Virus record (IMG/VR): IMGVR_UViG_3300005664_000046
Location: 1-29,108 of that record
Strand: one strand, 5' to 3'
Source: a virus
Length of the DNA: 29,108 nucleotides
Below, piece after piece: positions 12,297-21,302 of the stretch (positions within the stretch are counted from its first letter, which is position 1; the number at the start of each line of letters is the position of its first letter). The notes beneath the pieces were generated by a model. It worked only from the letters and a program-made list of their open reading frames with translations. It was not told the origin of the DNA and ran no database searches. Position numbers and translations under genes: made by a program.

Positions 12297-13676
12297 TTAA
12301 GAAAACCAACTTTTTACTTCTTTTGCGCCTTTTTTTGCTCCGCTCGATATTCCGCGAGCTACTTTTTCCTGAATAGGCTCAGCTGGACTTTTTGCATTAG
12401 TTCCAAGAAATGCGGGCTTTTCTCCTCCGCCCTGTGGAACCGCTGCTTCAACCTCGGCAGGAGTTAGGTCAGCAAGTAGCTTTCCAATATCAAGATCGTT
12501 TACGTCCGTGTTGAATGCTTTAAACTGGTTTGGTACGCCGCCTAAGTTTAGACCTGCAAAACCACCCAGCTCTGCCAGTGCTTTTGATTTTGCTATATCA
12601 TCAGCCGTCACTACGTTCTCTCGACCAAGTTGATTTAAATCACCGGTAGAAGAAAGGTAAGGAGATATGTCCCATCCGCCTGATTTAGAAGATTCAAAAG
12701 CGCCCTCAGCAAACGGTTTGGCATTAGGGTTTTGACTAGCAAGTTTTTGCGCTCTGGCCCAATCCTCTTTCGATACACCGAGTCGCGCAAGTTCGGGTGT
12801 CGATAGAGCCTGAAAGGTTTTTACTTTTTGCATGAAGTTTTGGTTGTCCGCGACCGCCTGAGCTCTAGCCGCTGCCGCCCTTTGGTCAAGGCTTTGATTT
12901 AGAGAGCCAGATGTTTTTGTAAGAGCGTCACGAGCTGCGGTACTTGCGGCCTTTTGGTTCTCGGCGGCCTGAGCATCAACAGCCATTGCTCTTTCCTGAG
13001 CTGCTTTTAGCTTCGCATCTAATCCGGCGGCTTCAAAATCACCTTTGGCCTGAGCAATAGCGTCTTGACCTTGTTTAGAAGATTGAAGAAGAAGGTTATC
13101 GAATGATCTAAGTCCAGCTGTATTCGCACCAGCGGCTTTAGATAAAGACTGTTGATCGCTGATTAATTCTTTTCTTCCGCCAATGGTATCGACCTGACCT
13201 ACTTTGGTTTTAGCGGTCTCGATCGCCTTAGTTGCGCTATCAACTTCACCAGCGCCGCCAAAGGTAGACTTGGGTGCCGCAAATAAGTTTTGAAACTGAG
13301 CCTTATCCTGTTTAAGTGGATCAAAGGTTTTGGCGTCAAACTTATATTGGTTAGGGTTAACCTTCTCGGCGTAACCTTTATCGAGGTCCTGAGCTTGGGA
13401 AGAGGCTTGGTTGATGGTCTCTCCAACCTTAGATCTAATCTGACCGCCAAGTGCTTCTGCTTGCGGTTGGTTGGCTTTTACGTATTTACTTAGGTTAGTA
13501 AACCCACTACTTGATGCAGTACGGTTTTGAGGTGTAGCTTTACCACCAGAGGTTCCACCTGGAGCAGCTCCGGTTCCAAGGGCAGACGACTCACCAGCGG
13601 GAGGAGGTACGCCGGGCTGTTCTTGGCCCTGTCCTTGCTCGTCTTCTAGATTTGGATCCTTCGGTACAAAAGCCAT
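12297..13676 (-). CDS. Ala/Gln/Ser-rich internal virion protein, 459 aa
   Basis: The N-terminal 60 residues are disordered, rich in Gly, Pro, Gln and Ser (PGVPPPAGESSALGTG). Then SGFTNLSKYVKANQPQAEAL opens a long helical region of low complexity rich in Ala, Gln, Lys and Asp. The C-terminus (about 330-459) is less repetitive and may be a folded domain. I recognise the SGFTNLSKY block from uncharacterised proteins of tailed phages but know no function. Its place right after the tail nozzle genes, together with its composition, points to an internal or ejection protein. Confidence 0.6.
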   Translation of the reverse strand: MAFVPKDPNLEDEQGQGQEQPGVPPPAGESSALGTGAAPGGTSGGKATPQNRTASSSGFTNLSKYVKANQPQAEALGGQIRSKVGETINQASSQAQDLDKGYAEKVNPNQYKFDAKTFDPLKQDKAQFQNLFAAPKSTFGGAGEVDSATKAIETAKTKVGQVDTIGGRKELISDQQSLSKAAGANTAGLRSFDNLLLQSSKQGQDAIAQAKGDFEAAGLDAKLKAAQERAMAVDAQAAENQKAASTAARDALTKTSGSLNQSLDQRAAAARAQAVADNQNFMQKVKTFQALSTPELARLGVSKEDWARAQKLASQNPNAKPFAEGAFESSKSGGWDISPYLSSTGDLNQLGRENVVTADDIAKSKALAELGGFAGLNLGGVPNQFKAFNTDVNDLDIGKLLADLTPAEVEAAVPQGGGEKPAFLGTNAKSPAEPIQEKVARGISSGAKKGAKEVKSWFS

Positions 13677-13687
13677 AGTTTTCTTCC

Positions 13688-14095
13688 TTATACAATCATT
13701 ACGCGCATGTTGTAGGTTTTAGAAACCGCTAACCCCGCAACTAAGTCTATCCGAACTGCGCCCTCAACTGGACTCCACTGAAGTGACGTCGCCGTGGTGA
13801 TAAGAGTCATGTTCTCAGCTTTTTCAGAGATCTTTAAGATTACGACACCCTCTGCCACGGTGCGCAGTTTGCTTGGTATTGTAAGAGACGTGAAGACCGT
13901 AGGATAAGAGCTCGAAGTGTCAAACTGGACGTCTACAATGTTGCAAGCAATGTTTTCTCTAAGAGTAATGTTACGGTTTAATCCTACATAGATTTCTTCA
14001 AAAAATCCATTGATGGGACCTATGATTTTAAGGACCCAGTCGGGAGCTTCCGCGACATCCTGTCTAAGAATTTTTTGAATGTTCGGTAGTCTCAT
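13688..14095 (-). CDS. Tail-associated protein, 135 aa
   Basis: A beta-rich protein with a helical start (MRLPNIQKILRQDVAEAPDWV) followed by IIGPINGFFEEIYVGLNRNITLREN. It has repeated strands and ends in the block SLQWSPVEGAVRIDLVAGLAVSKTYNMRVMIV. This layout is common for a small protein found next to podovirus tail nozzle genes and is probably a tail or fibre-joint component. It overlaps the nozzle gene by ATGA, so their amounts are likely linked. The exact role is unknown. Confidence 0.6.
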   Translation of the reverse strand: MRLPNIQKILRQDVAEAPDWVLKIIGPINGFFEEIYVGLNRNITLRENIACNIVDVQFDTSSSYPTVFTSLTIPSKLRTVAEGVVILKISEKAENMTLITTATSLQWSPVEGAVRIDLVAGLAVSKTYNMRVMIV

Positions 14096-16575
14096 CTAAA
14101 CTTCTCCGACATCTCTTCAAGCATCATTGAGGTACCAAGTAAAGACACCGAACTAAAAGCTACACGGCTGTCTAGGCTCATGTTGATCCATATAGCTCTT
14201 TGCTTATCAAGAGGGATATATGTTCTAATCGCTTGAGCTCCGCCGAACCCTCCACCCCAAGGATCAAGTCCCCATGGAAATAGTCCCCAAGAACCGCGTG
14301 CTACCGGACTTAGTGTGACCGTTTCCGAGTTACTAGAAAAGTTACTTGTAAATGTCGCATCGATGGCCCTAAATGTCGCATCCCGAAAGAAGAAGCTTAC
14401 TTCTCTAAAGTGTTTTACCTGACCTACGTTGTCAGCGGCTATAGGAGCCCATTGTATGACGTTGTCAATAGCTCTATAGACTAAAGCCGCGCCATTGTTC
14501 CAAGATTGAAGCTGATCAAGCGTTAAGACGTTCCCGTCAACCGCTAGTATATTGGCGGTTACGATCCCTTGACCGAGTGCCATCCCCACTTCTACGCCAG
14601 TGGCACTTGCAAGCGTCACGGTAAGAGCAGTCGAATCACTTGAACTAATAGTGACCGCAAAACTTTCATCACTATAATCAAATTTGTCGTAGTTCTTACG
14701 TTCCTGAAACCACCAGCCAGAGAGTGTTCCGGTCTGAGCAAGGTAGAGCTTGTTGCCACTAGCCTCGACTATGCCCGTCGCACAGGTCATGATCCATTTA
14801 GTCCAAGCATTCGTGAAGGAGTTATACACAAAGGCTTGAGTAGGAACTGTGTCCTCGTCGTCTGTGAAGGTAAACATGATGTATTTACGCTCACTCTCGT
14901 AGGCCACGGCGAATGTTGCATCGCTGAAACCATCGTAGGTTGCGATTCTTAAGAGCTCTGACTCAATTTGCTTAGAGAGTACCGATACCCCTGCGTCAGA
15001 TACTGACACCACACCTTGATCGCTAAACATAAATACTTGGTTATTGAAAGACACGGCACTTTCAGGCGCTAGAATACGCGCTGTGTTATCAAGCAGGACT
15101 ACGTTAAAACTTTGTGGGTTTTCACCGAATAATCTGTAAATCCCATCGTCCTTAAAGATAAATACAGAGTCACGAAGGGCGATAATCCTTTTAATTGGAT
15201 AATCCTTCGATCCTGCCTCGAGGTATTGGAGTAATGGCACTGCTTCAGGCTGTAAATTTTTAGAATAATAAATTCTGTTAGGAGCTTCGTCGTTATCTGA
15301 ACCATTACTCGTGCCTGAAGATGAAAGACTAGGGTTAAAAGCCGTGCCCTTACTGGAAAGTGCGTAAAAGATTGATCCACCGACGTCTCTTTCCTCAATA
15401 AGCATCCTACCCGGCAATTCTTCGTAGCCCGATAGGTAGTAAGCATAGACCGTAGTGTTAGAAGTGTTCCCATTGATGCAAGTAATAAGGCTTTGGGCTG
15501 TGAGCGCTATGTTCTCCGCAGGCGTTCCAGCAGTAGTAAGCTTAAACTCCCTTGATGCTACTGTTTCAGCGGCTTTTGCTGTATAAACCTGACCTGCTAT
15601 GGTTACGGTGTCGTTAAGCGCTAAACCAAGTGAACCGCCGATGGATATAAGCGTAAGGTTAAGGCGCTGTTTTGATCTGGTGTTAGCAAAAAGAGTAAAG
15701 CCCTTGTAGGCTGCAATATCTTTTGCAAACGGGGGTTGATCATTGGCCTCAATAATACCGCCTTGCGTAGGGTTAGTATAAAGAGCAGCTCCTTTTAGGT
15801 CATCAGGTGTAGAATCTGTGACCGTGATGGAGCGAGCGGTAATTTCACCGCCGGTAGGGTTATCCTCATAGACTAACTGCATCTCGTCGTTAGGAACATC
15901 TGTTGAGCTGGCGCTTTCAGGCGATCTATAGATCTGATACAGCCAATTGGTAGTGATTGAAACCGGGACTTGAAAAGTTATGGAAACATCGCGGGTTCCA
16001 CCACTCGTGTTGACGACAATTATCCGTTGACTGGGTGCGCCCAAAATGAGATTGTTATTTAAATCCTTAAAACCCCATACGATTCTATAAGCAACCTGAG
16101 TGTTCGTAGCCATGAAGCCAGAACCACCAGTGGTCACGGCAGTTCCGTTAAGTGCTTTGGGTGCGCCGGCGTCAACAGGTGTAGCAGTAAGAGCGTCAAG
16201 CTTTTGAATACCTTCGGCTGTATTAAAGTAAAAGTTCCTGTTAGCCAGAACTGATCTCATCTTAAAACCAGTATCTGGGTCAGAATACGTACCTGAATAG
16301 TCAGTCCATGTACCACTGCCATCAGAGTCATAAGCAAGTTTTGAGTTGTAATGGGTAATGAGCCTATCTTTGTAGTTAAAGGCTTTTTTTATCACTACCG
16401 CAGGACCACCGGCACTAAGCTCAGTTCCGTAGTAGTTAAACCCACGACGTGATTCTGCTACTGAGTCTTTATCTATTGAAATATTGTCCGCCCTTACCAG
16501 AGCGCCAAGAGGCACTTCCGAGAAAGAGTTCGGATCAATATAGAGGCCTTTTATTTTTAGGTTTAACTTTTGCAA
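14092..16575 (-). CDS. Tail nozzle protein, T7 gp12-like (827 aa)
   Basis: A large beta-rich protein with the features of podovirus tail nozzle or tail tubular B proteins. The start block LNLKIKGLYIDPNSFSEVP with GALVRADNISIDKDSVAESRRGF is characteristic. Later blade-like repeats include RDSVFIFKDDGIYRLFGENP and ESERKYIMFTFTD followed by QAFVYNSFTNAWTKW. I place the start at the TTG complementary to 16573-16575, 5 bases after GGAG (16581-16584), which begins the family-like N-terminus just after the previous stop. A longer frame from TTG 16662 would overlap the adaptor gene by 86 bases and has no good ribosome binding site. Residues about 321-425 form an inserted module shared with the protein at 21303-21836. 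Confidence 0.75.
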   Translation of the reverse strand: MQKLNLKIKGLYIDPNSFSEVPLGALVRADNISIDKDSVAESRRGFNYYGTELSAGGPAVVIKKAFNYKDRLITHYNSKLAYDSDGSGTWTDYSGTYSDPDTGFKMRSVLANRNFYFNTAEGIQKLDALTATPVDAGAPKALNGTAVTTGGSGFMATNTQVAYRIVWGFKDLNNNLILGAPSQRIIVVNTSGGTRDVSITFQVPVSITTNWLYQIYRSPESASSTDVPNDEMQLVYEDNPTGGEITARSITVTDSTPDDLKGAALYTNPTQGGIIEANDQPPFAKDIAAYKGFTLFANTRSKQRLNLTLISIGGSLGLALNDTVTIAGQVYTAKAAETVASREFKLTTAGTPAENIALTAQSLITCINGNTSNTTVYAYYLSGYEELPGRMLIEERDVGGSIFYALSSKGTAFNPSLSSSGTSNGSDNDEAPNRIYYSKNLQPEAVPLLQYLEAGSKDYPIKRIIALRDSVFIFKDDGIYRLFGENPQSFNVVLLDNTARILAPESAVSFNNQVFMFSDQGVVSVSDAGVSVLSKQIESELLRIATYDGFSDATFAVAYESERKYIMFTFTDDEDTVPTQAFVYNSFTNAWTKWIMTCATGIVEASGNKLYLAQTGTLSGWWFQERKNYDKFDYSDESFAVTISSSDSTALTVTLASATGVEVGMALGQGIVTANILAVDGNVLTLDQLQSWNNGAALVYRAIDNVIQWAPIAADNVGQVKHFREVSFFFRDATFRAIDATFTSNFSSNSETVTLSPVARGSWGLFPWGLDPWGGGFGGAQAIRTYIPLDKQRAIWINMSLDSRVAFSSVSLLGTSMMLEEMSEKFR

Positions 16576-16576
16576 A

Positions 16577-17515
16577 TTAACTCCACCATCCTCGTCCGTA
16601 GTTTTGTCCGTAATCCATGATTCCACGGCCATTACTTGTACACTTCTTAGGACTTGAATCAACCCTAGGGGTTAGAGTATTGAACATCGCTTCTTGAAGC
16701 TGTTTAAGCTTACTTTCGGCAAGCTGCATACCATTAGAGTCTCCGAGAGCTTCCAAGCATTTTACTGTGACTGCTTGGGCTAACACTGGCTGTGCCTCAA
16801 CTGGAAGCATAACTATGGGCGTGTAACCTGTAAGGCTTACCCAGTCTCCAACTTCAAAATCTGTGACAGAGCTAAAGGTCAGTGTCGGGCTTGAGATAGC
16901 AACTAAACCTGTCGACTCAACCCTAACTTTGTATCCGGGCTTACTTGAGATCACAGTCACTTCAGTTCCAACAGCCCATGAGTTAGGAACATTGTTGACC
17001 ACGACTTCGTTTGTTCCTGTGTTTATACTGACAATCTGTCCTGCTTCAGCTTCCGGAACCAAGTAGTTCGCTCGTCTAAAGTAGTATTTTCTTAAAGTCC
17101 CTGTTTGTTCAGCTGATGGCCAAAGGATAAGATCATTACCTTGGACGTAGTAACCTGATCCTGCGATACATCCTACGTATGGACCAGTGCCGCTACTGAT
17201 TTCGTCTAGACTTAGTCTAGGCAGAGAGTAGTAAGAAGGCGTCGTCGTGTTTCCATTAGTCACGATCATCAGGTCTTTTAGTTTCTGGCCGATCGCTCTT
17301 TCTGGAATGGAGTACGCGTTAACGCTTGGATCAATGCTTTCATCCTCGTAAGTAAGGAAGAAGTCTTCACGACACGCCATGATTTGAGGCACGATGGTAG
17401 TCTGCATCTCATCTGTGGCGATAGCAGCAAACCGAGAGTCAGTAAACATTTGCTGACTCGTCGGAATGGTGCCGCGTATTTTAATATTAGTAATCAGGTC
17501 ATCGAGTGTATACAT
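16577..17515 (-). CDS. Head-tail adaptor protein, T7 gp11-like
   Basis: A 312-residue protein placed directly before the nozzle gene, the order seen in T7-like and related podoviruses where the adaptor joins portal and nozzle. The helical N-terminus (IPTSQQMFTDSRFAAIATDEMQ) and the block VPQIMACREDFFLTYED are typical of phage adaptors. The middle (about 160-235) is a beta insertion, and the C-terminal helices (VTVKCLEALGD ... LKQLQEAMFNTL) complete the bundle. The last residues are Gly/Tyr/Trp-rich (DYGQNYGRGWWS). The ATG follows AAAGGAT. Its stop overlaps the ribosome binding region of the nozzle gene. Confidence 0.7.
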   Translation of the reverse strand: MYTLDDLITNIKIRGTIPTSQQMFTDSRFAAIATDEMQTTIVPQIMACREDFFLTYEDESIDPSVNAYSIPERAIGQKLKDLMIVTNGNTTTPSYYSLPRLSLDEISSGTGPYVGCIAGSGYYVQGNDLILWPSAEQTGTLRKYYFRRANYLVPEAEAGQIVSINTGTNEVVVNNVPNSWAVGTEVTVISSKPGYKVRVESTGLVAISSPTLTFSSVTDFEVGDWVSLTGYTPIVMLPVEAQPVLAQAVTVKCLEALGDSNGMQLAESKLKQLQEAMFNTLTPRVDSSPKKCTSNGRGIMDYGQNYGRGWWS

Positions 17516-17518
17516 CGA

Positions 17519-17836
17519 TTATCCTTTCTTAAGCGCTTTTAACCTTTTCATCAGACTAGAACCTTCGTACTCATCGTCTTCTTCGTCTTCGTCTTCCATC
17601 GCCATTTCCATATCATCGTCTTCAGAGTCCTTTTTCATAGCTTCGGCAATCTTTTCTTTTAGCATGCCTGGAGCTTTTGACATTGGGACTTCGTCGACTT
17701 TTACTTCTTTTACTTTTACCATCTCGTCACCCTCTGGCATGATCAGGTCGTCTTTTGAAAACTTTTTCATAGACGTATCATCCATCTCTGCCATCAGTTG
17801 TTCGAGTAATTTCATCTTTAATTCTTTGTCCATCAT
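17519..17836 (-). CDS. Highly acidic small protein, 105 aa
   Basis: The protein has a Met/Lys-rich helical start. Its C-terminal third is dominated by Asp and Glu (around EDDDMEMAMEDEDEEDDEYE), closing in a basic tail (SSLMKRLKALKKG). Two ATG codons stand together, with AAGGAGATT upstream. No family is recognised. The charge pattern suggests a disordered assembly factor, a minor scaffold or a mimic of DNA. The position between virion genes supports an assembly role. The opposite strand is open over the same bases only because of the repetitive codons. Confidence 0.65.
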   Translation of the reverse strand: MMDKELKMKLLEQLMAEMDDTSMKKFSKDDLIMPEGDEMVKVKEVKVDEVPMSKAPGMLKEKIAEAMKKDSEDDDMEMAMEDEDEEDDEYEGSSLMKRLKALKKG

Positions 17837-17846
17837 AACAATCTCC

Positions 17847-18191
17847 TTAGAGTGGTGAGCCTTTTAGTACGGCTGTTGTTGTCGCAACGTATGACCCAGA
17901 TGATCTGGCATACGCAAGTCGGTAGTAAAGAAACGAGCACATGTCTCGGCTAAGGTAAGCTCCAAAGGCGCCGTTACCTGAAACGGTAACCGCGGTAGAA
18001 AGAGCGATCCAGTTTGTGTTATCAACCGATCCTTGGATGATCAGAGTCGTACCAACCGGAGACGATGATGCGGAAGCTACTACCGAGAAAGCAACGTAAG
18101 TGGCTTGAGGTGCGTAGATTCCTGTGCTGTTTAGTGCCGCGTTCACCGTTAGAGGTGCATCAGTTGCGTTAACAATAATTGCTAGTGACAT
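17847..18191 (-). CDS. Small beta-sandwich virion protein, 114 aa
   Basis: Polar beta strands run throughout. The key blocks are LIIQGSVDNTNWIALSTAV, a Gly/Asn turn, CSFLYYRLAYARSSGSY and TTTAVLKGSPL. The layout matches the protein at 8218-8556. Proteins of this kind decorate phage heads or tails. The gene lies between a 105-residue helical protein gene and the acidic protein gene. AAAGGAAAC precedes the start. Function is inferred from fold pattern and position only. Confidence 0.6.
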   Translation of the reverse strand: MSLAIIVNATDAPLTVNAALNSTGIYAPQATYVAFSVVASASSSPVGTTLIIQGSVDNTNWIALSTAVTVSGNGAFGAYLSRDMCSFLYYRLAYARSSGSYVATTTAVLKGSPL

Positions 18192-18213
18192 AAAGTTTCC
18201 TTTCTAAAATTAA

Positions 18214-18531
18214 TTAAACACTTTCACTTAGAGGCAAACCGCTGAACTCTTCTATCTCATTGATGTAAGATAAAATTCTCGCATCACTTATAAAAACACC
18301 GTCCTTAAGTTCAGCTGGTATGCTTCTAAGTTCGTCAATCGCATCAAAAAGAGCGCCAGTGTTAAGACAGTCGGTTACCTCTCTCATGGCCTGACGTACT
18401 ACTTTTGTTTTACCTGCCTCAGTGATGCCGAGCATGATATTTTCTTCTATAAATTTTCTAATTAACATTTGTCCTGTGGATATAGCTACATACACAGAGT
18501 AGCTTAATTGTTTTTCTTGATTTTCGTCCAT
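18214..18531 (-). CDS. Helical protein of unknown function, 105 aa
   Basis: The start is the ATG complementary to 18529-18531, 6 bases after AAGGAGG. This gives an N-terminus of MDENQEKQLSYSVYVAIST; a longer frame into the fibre gene exists but has no such site. The product is helical, acidic at both ends and without a membrane segment. The stretch GKTKVVRQAMREVTDCLNTG is amphipathic. It directly follows the tail fibre gene, a common place for fibre assembly chaperones, which is a weak hint only. Confidence 0.6.
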   Translation of the reverse strand: MDENQEKQLSYSVYVAISTGQMLIRKFIEENIMLGITEAGKTKVVRQAMREVTDCLNTGALFDAIDELRSIPAELKDGVFISDARILSYINEIEEFSGLPLSESV

Positions 18532-18548
18532 ATCTCGCCTCCTTACGA

Positions 18549-21290
18549 TCAATAGGCCCACGTTGGTTTGCTATCTAATGGAACATCACCCGAAATACTG
18601 CAAGATGTTATTGTTGCTGAAGCAAAATAAAGAATTGTAGTAGAAGCTCCGGCAATGCCTTCAGCGCCTCCAATAGCTGACGCTTGGTTGTTTAGTCCAG
18701 TCATTGCGTGCCTTGTTCCACTGTTTAAGTACGTTACTCCGTTAATTCCAAACTGAGCAGACGTTCTGGCGGCTGATGAAAGAGAAGCGGTAAAGTTTAA
18801 GCGCATTCTCCAGCTTCCGTCCTGCATCTGATAGGGGATAAAAGCTGAAAACGGTATACTTGAAAGAGTGCCCCCGCCGCCCGTTAGTGTAATGGTAGGA
18901 GCCGCTCCTCCGTTATATGTAGTTCCGTGTGCGTAAGCTTTAAGGCCTAGTCTAGTCGCAGCAGCATTATCAAGGCTAGAGTTGGTTGCTGGCATGAGCC
19001 CTGAAGCGTTCTCGCTTACAACTCCAAATCCTACCGCTTGACCTGACGATGTTTTCTTTACTCTATATCTTGTTCCTGATCCATTTGGTCCAGACCAAGC
19101 AGTACCAGCAGCTCCGTAAGTTGCTGCGTTGAAAGCTGATGCATATTGTCCAAAAACTATGTCTATGTCGGTAACTGAACCTGATACTCTCCTTAGGCCA
19201 GCTCCATACGAGGTTGTGTTCCTGTAATGAAGCGACTCAACGTCTGCGCCATTATTATTAGCGACCTCTATCCAATCTCCAGTACCTGCTTCATTCATCT
19301 CCAAAGATAGGTTATCGGTGATTTGTATTGGCGTTACACACCTAGCTCTCTTTGCCCTACTCGCTGTAAGCGTGTTAGGAACTAAATTACCATTCGGTCC
19401 ATAGCCGAAAGCGGTAGTATCAGAAGCATCGGTAGTTGTAGTGTTGTAAACATATTCAACCCCGTTAGATGCAAGGTTAACAGTTCCTGATCCAGCCCAT
19501 TCAGCGATTGGTATAACAACTTCACCGGCAAAAGACATAACCTCACCGGTAGCTGTAATTGATGAGCCGTTTCTAAATGTTTCTGGTGCCGCAGCGGTCG
19601 TGTAGTCGTCTTGGCCAAATCCAATGTATGCAAAACCCGCAGCAGTTAAAACCGTCCCTTGTTTAACCTGGGAACCAGTAGCTATTCTTCTTTCGTATTT
19701 TCCCACTACAACGTTTGTGGTGGTAGCGGCTGCGGTAAGGCCAGTTGGAAGCGTCATTTGAGCCTCGACTGCCGTTGTGGTTCCTGGAGTAAATCTACCT
19801 ATTAAATGAAGATTGCTTCCCACTCTTCTATACGCAATCGAAATACCAGTGACCGTTCCAAATCCAGTGAAAGTCGGAGTGTAAGACGAATATTCAGATA
19901 CTATCGAACCCTGCAAAATCTGATCATTTCCAATTGAAATATTGGTAGCATAAAGAGTGTTAGCAGATGTTCTAGTAGTCTGAGTGATTGAGAGTGTGTA
20001 AGTTGCTCCGCTATCAGCATCAAAAGAAGCAGAGAACTGGCCGGTAAAACCAGCTGGTAGTGTCGTAACACTTGATGAATCTGTTGAAAGAGCAACCCTT
20101 GTTCCGCCTGAGTTATAAACAGATACTCGCCATACACCGAGTGATGATGCTGGTACCGTGACATACATAGAAAGTTGAAGCTTGGTATTCCTTAAGGCCG
20201 TGGGATTGGCTAAGGAAGCTGCATACACGCCGCTTGTGCTTGATTCAGTAGAAGCGGTAGTAGTCGATATAGCAAAACAAGTATCGATAACACCAGCAAG
20301 CGGGCTATTGGATGTGTCACGTGAAACAGTGTAGTTAGTAGCCGCTGTCCAACCTGTGGTATTTGATATAGCCGATGGGTTATCTACTATATTAAGGCTA
20401 CCGCTTCCACTGCCGCCTGAACCCACTTGTACTTCAGCACCTGTATCATCCATCTTATAAAAGTTGCCGTCTGCCTTAGGATAAAGAAAAACCTTGTTTA
20501 ATCCCGGAGGAGAGCCTGGAGTCGAGATCTCAGTAAACTGAAACTCTCTATCACCAGAGACAACCTGGTTGCCAAAGGCTGGGCTGATCTTGCTTCCGGC
20601 TATAGCAGCTGAAGCGTTAATATCAGCGTTCACTATGCTTGTGGCTAAGTTTAGCTTTGAGTAAGCAATCGCGGCTGATCCGTTAATGTCAGCGTTAACA
20701 ATAGAAGTGGCAAGGTTGAGCTTTGAATAGGCAATTGCAGCCGAAGCATTTACGTCAGCGTTGACGATAACTCCAGTTCCGATAGCAGTTACACCAGCGT
20801 TGTCTATAGTGATATCACCACTCACTGCCACTGACGCCGCGACGTTTGAGACGTTACCAACTAAAATATTGCCGCTTGTAAGGGCTGCAAGCTTAGAGAA
20901 GGCTATAGCAGCTGACGCTGATATGTCGGCGTTGACAATTAGGCCGGAGATAAGGACGTTTACTCCGTTAAATTGAAGAGCATCACTTGATACCGATAGT
21001 AAGAGGTTTCCGCTGTTGGCGTTGTTTCTCCAACCGATCGAATCAGCTTGTGCTAAGCGAACCGATCCTGCGGTCGAGATGTTAGAGGACGTGCTTTTAT
21101 AGTAAGCAGAGACTATACCGAAAGTAGCGCCAAAGTTTACGTCAGCCAATAGAGTAAAAGTGCCGCCTGCTTTTTGCAGCATGCCGTTTGTAGCAGCAGT
21201 TGCCCAAAGGGTAGCACTCGTTCCCCAATCTGTATCTCCCACCTCGGGGTATGCGAAGGTTTGACCATTGATGGTTAAATTGACTGACAT
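18549..21290 (-). CDS. Tail fibre / receptor-binding protein, 913 aa
   Basis: A long beta-rich fibre. The N-terminus (MSVNLTINGQTFAYPEVGDT, then WGTSATLWATAATNGMLQK) resembles virion-attachment domains of phage fibres. Residues 118-137 and 175-236 hold four copies of an IVNADxxxSAAIAxSKL repeat, probably trimeric shaft. The middle has jelly-roll-like sections (GWTAATNYTVSRD ... VWRVSVYNSGG). The C-terminal third ends in a domain with YQMQDGSWRMRLNFTASLSSA and a Gly/Ala-rich tip, likely the host-binding part. The ATG has AAGGAAGAATATGTC-like spacing upstream. It sits between the probable head protein gene and small virion genes rather than after the nozzle as in T7. Confidence 0.8.
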   Translation of the reverse strand: MSVNLTINGQTFAYPEVGDTDWGTSATLWATAATNGMLQKAGGTFTLLADVNFGATFGIVSAYYKSTSSNISTAGSVRLAQADSIGWRNNANSGNLLLSVSSDALQFNGVNVLISGLIVNADISASAAIAFSKLAALTSGNILVGNVSNVAASVAVSGDITIDNAGVTAIGTGVIVNADVNASAAIAYSKLNLATSIVNADINGSAAIAYSKLNLATSIVNADINASAAIAGSKISPAFGNQVVSGDREFQFTEISTPGSPPGLNKVFLYPKADGNFYKMDDTGAEVQVGSGGSGSGSLNIVDNPSAISNTTGWTAATNYTVSRDTSNSPLAGVIDTCFAISTTTASTESSTSGVYAASLANPTALRNTKLQLSMYVTVPASSLGVWRVSVYNSGGTRVALSTDSSSVTTLPAGFTGQFSASFDADSGATYTLSITQTTRTSANTLYATNISIGNDQILQGSIVSEYSSYTPTFTGFGTVTGISIAYRRVGSNLHLIGRFTPGTTTAVEAQMTLPTGLTAAATTTNVVVGKYERRIATGSQVKQGTVLTAAGFAYIGFGQDDYTTAAAPETFRNGSSITATGEVMSFAGEVVIPIAEWAGSGTVNLASNGVEYVYNTTTTDASDTTAFGYGPNGNLVPNTLTASRAKRARCVTPIQITDNLSLEMNEAGTGDWIEVANNNGADVESLHYRNTTSYGAGLRRVSGSVTDIDIVFGQYASAFNAATYGAAGTAWSGPNGSGTRYRVKKTSSGQAVGFGVVSENASGLMPATNSSLDNAAATRLGLKAYAHGTTYNGGAAPTITLTGGGGTLSSIPFSAFIPYQMQDGSWRMRLNFTASLSSAARTSAQFGINGVTYLNSGTRHAMTGLNNQASAIGGAEGIAGASTTILYFASATITSCSISGDVPLDSKPTWAY
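20583..20768 (-). repeat. Tandem repeat coding for fibre shaft (three adjacent copies)
   Basis: Three adjacent units of about 66 bases encode IVNADVNASAAIAYSKLNLATS, its near-copy with DINGS, and a shorter one ending in GSKI. A fourth, older copy lies at about 20880-20939. The DNA is similar but not identical between units, so the repeat is old enough to have drifted in codon use. Confidence 0.75.
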
Positions 21291-21302
21291 ATTCTTTCCT
21301 TC

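Noticed and set aside
16576-16662. Longer nozzle protein starting at TTG 16662
   Set aside because: It would overlap the adaptor gene by 86 bases without a ribosome binding site; the TTG at 16575 has GGAG at ideal distance and begins the family-like N-terminus.
17466-17858. Plus-strand Ser-rich frame of 130 codons
   Set aside because: It is produced by the Asp/Glu-rich codons of the leftward acidic protein gene read backwards; it has no initiation site.
20583-20768. CRISPR-like array
   Set aside because: The repeats are in frame inside the fibre gene, contiguous without spacers, and encode a protein repeat.
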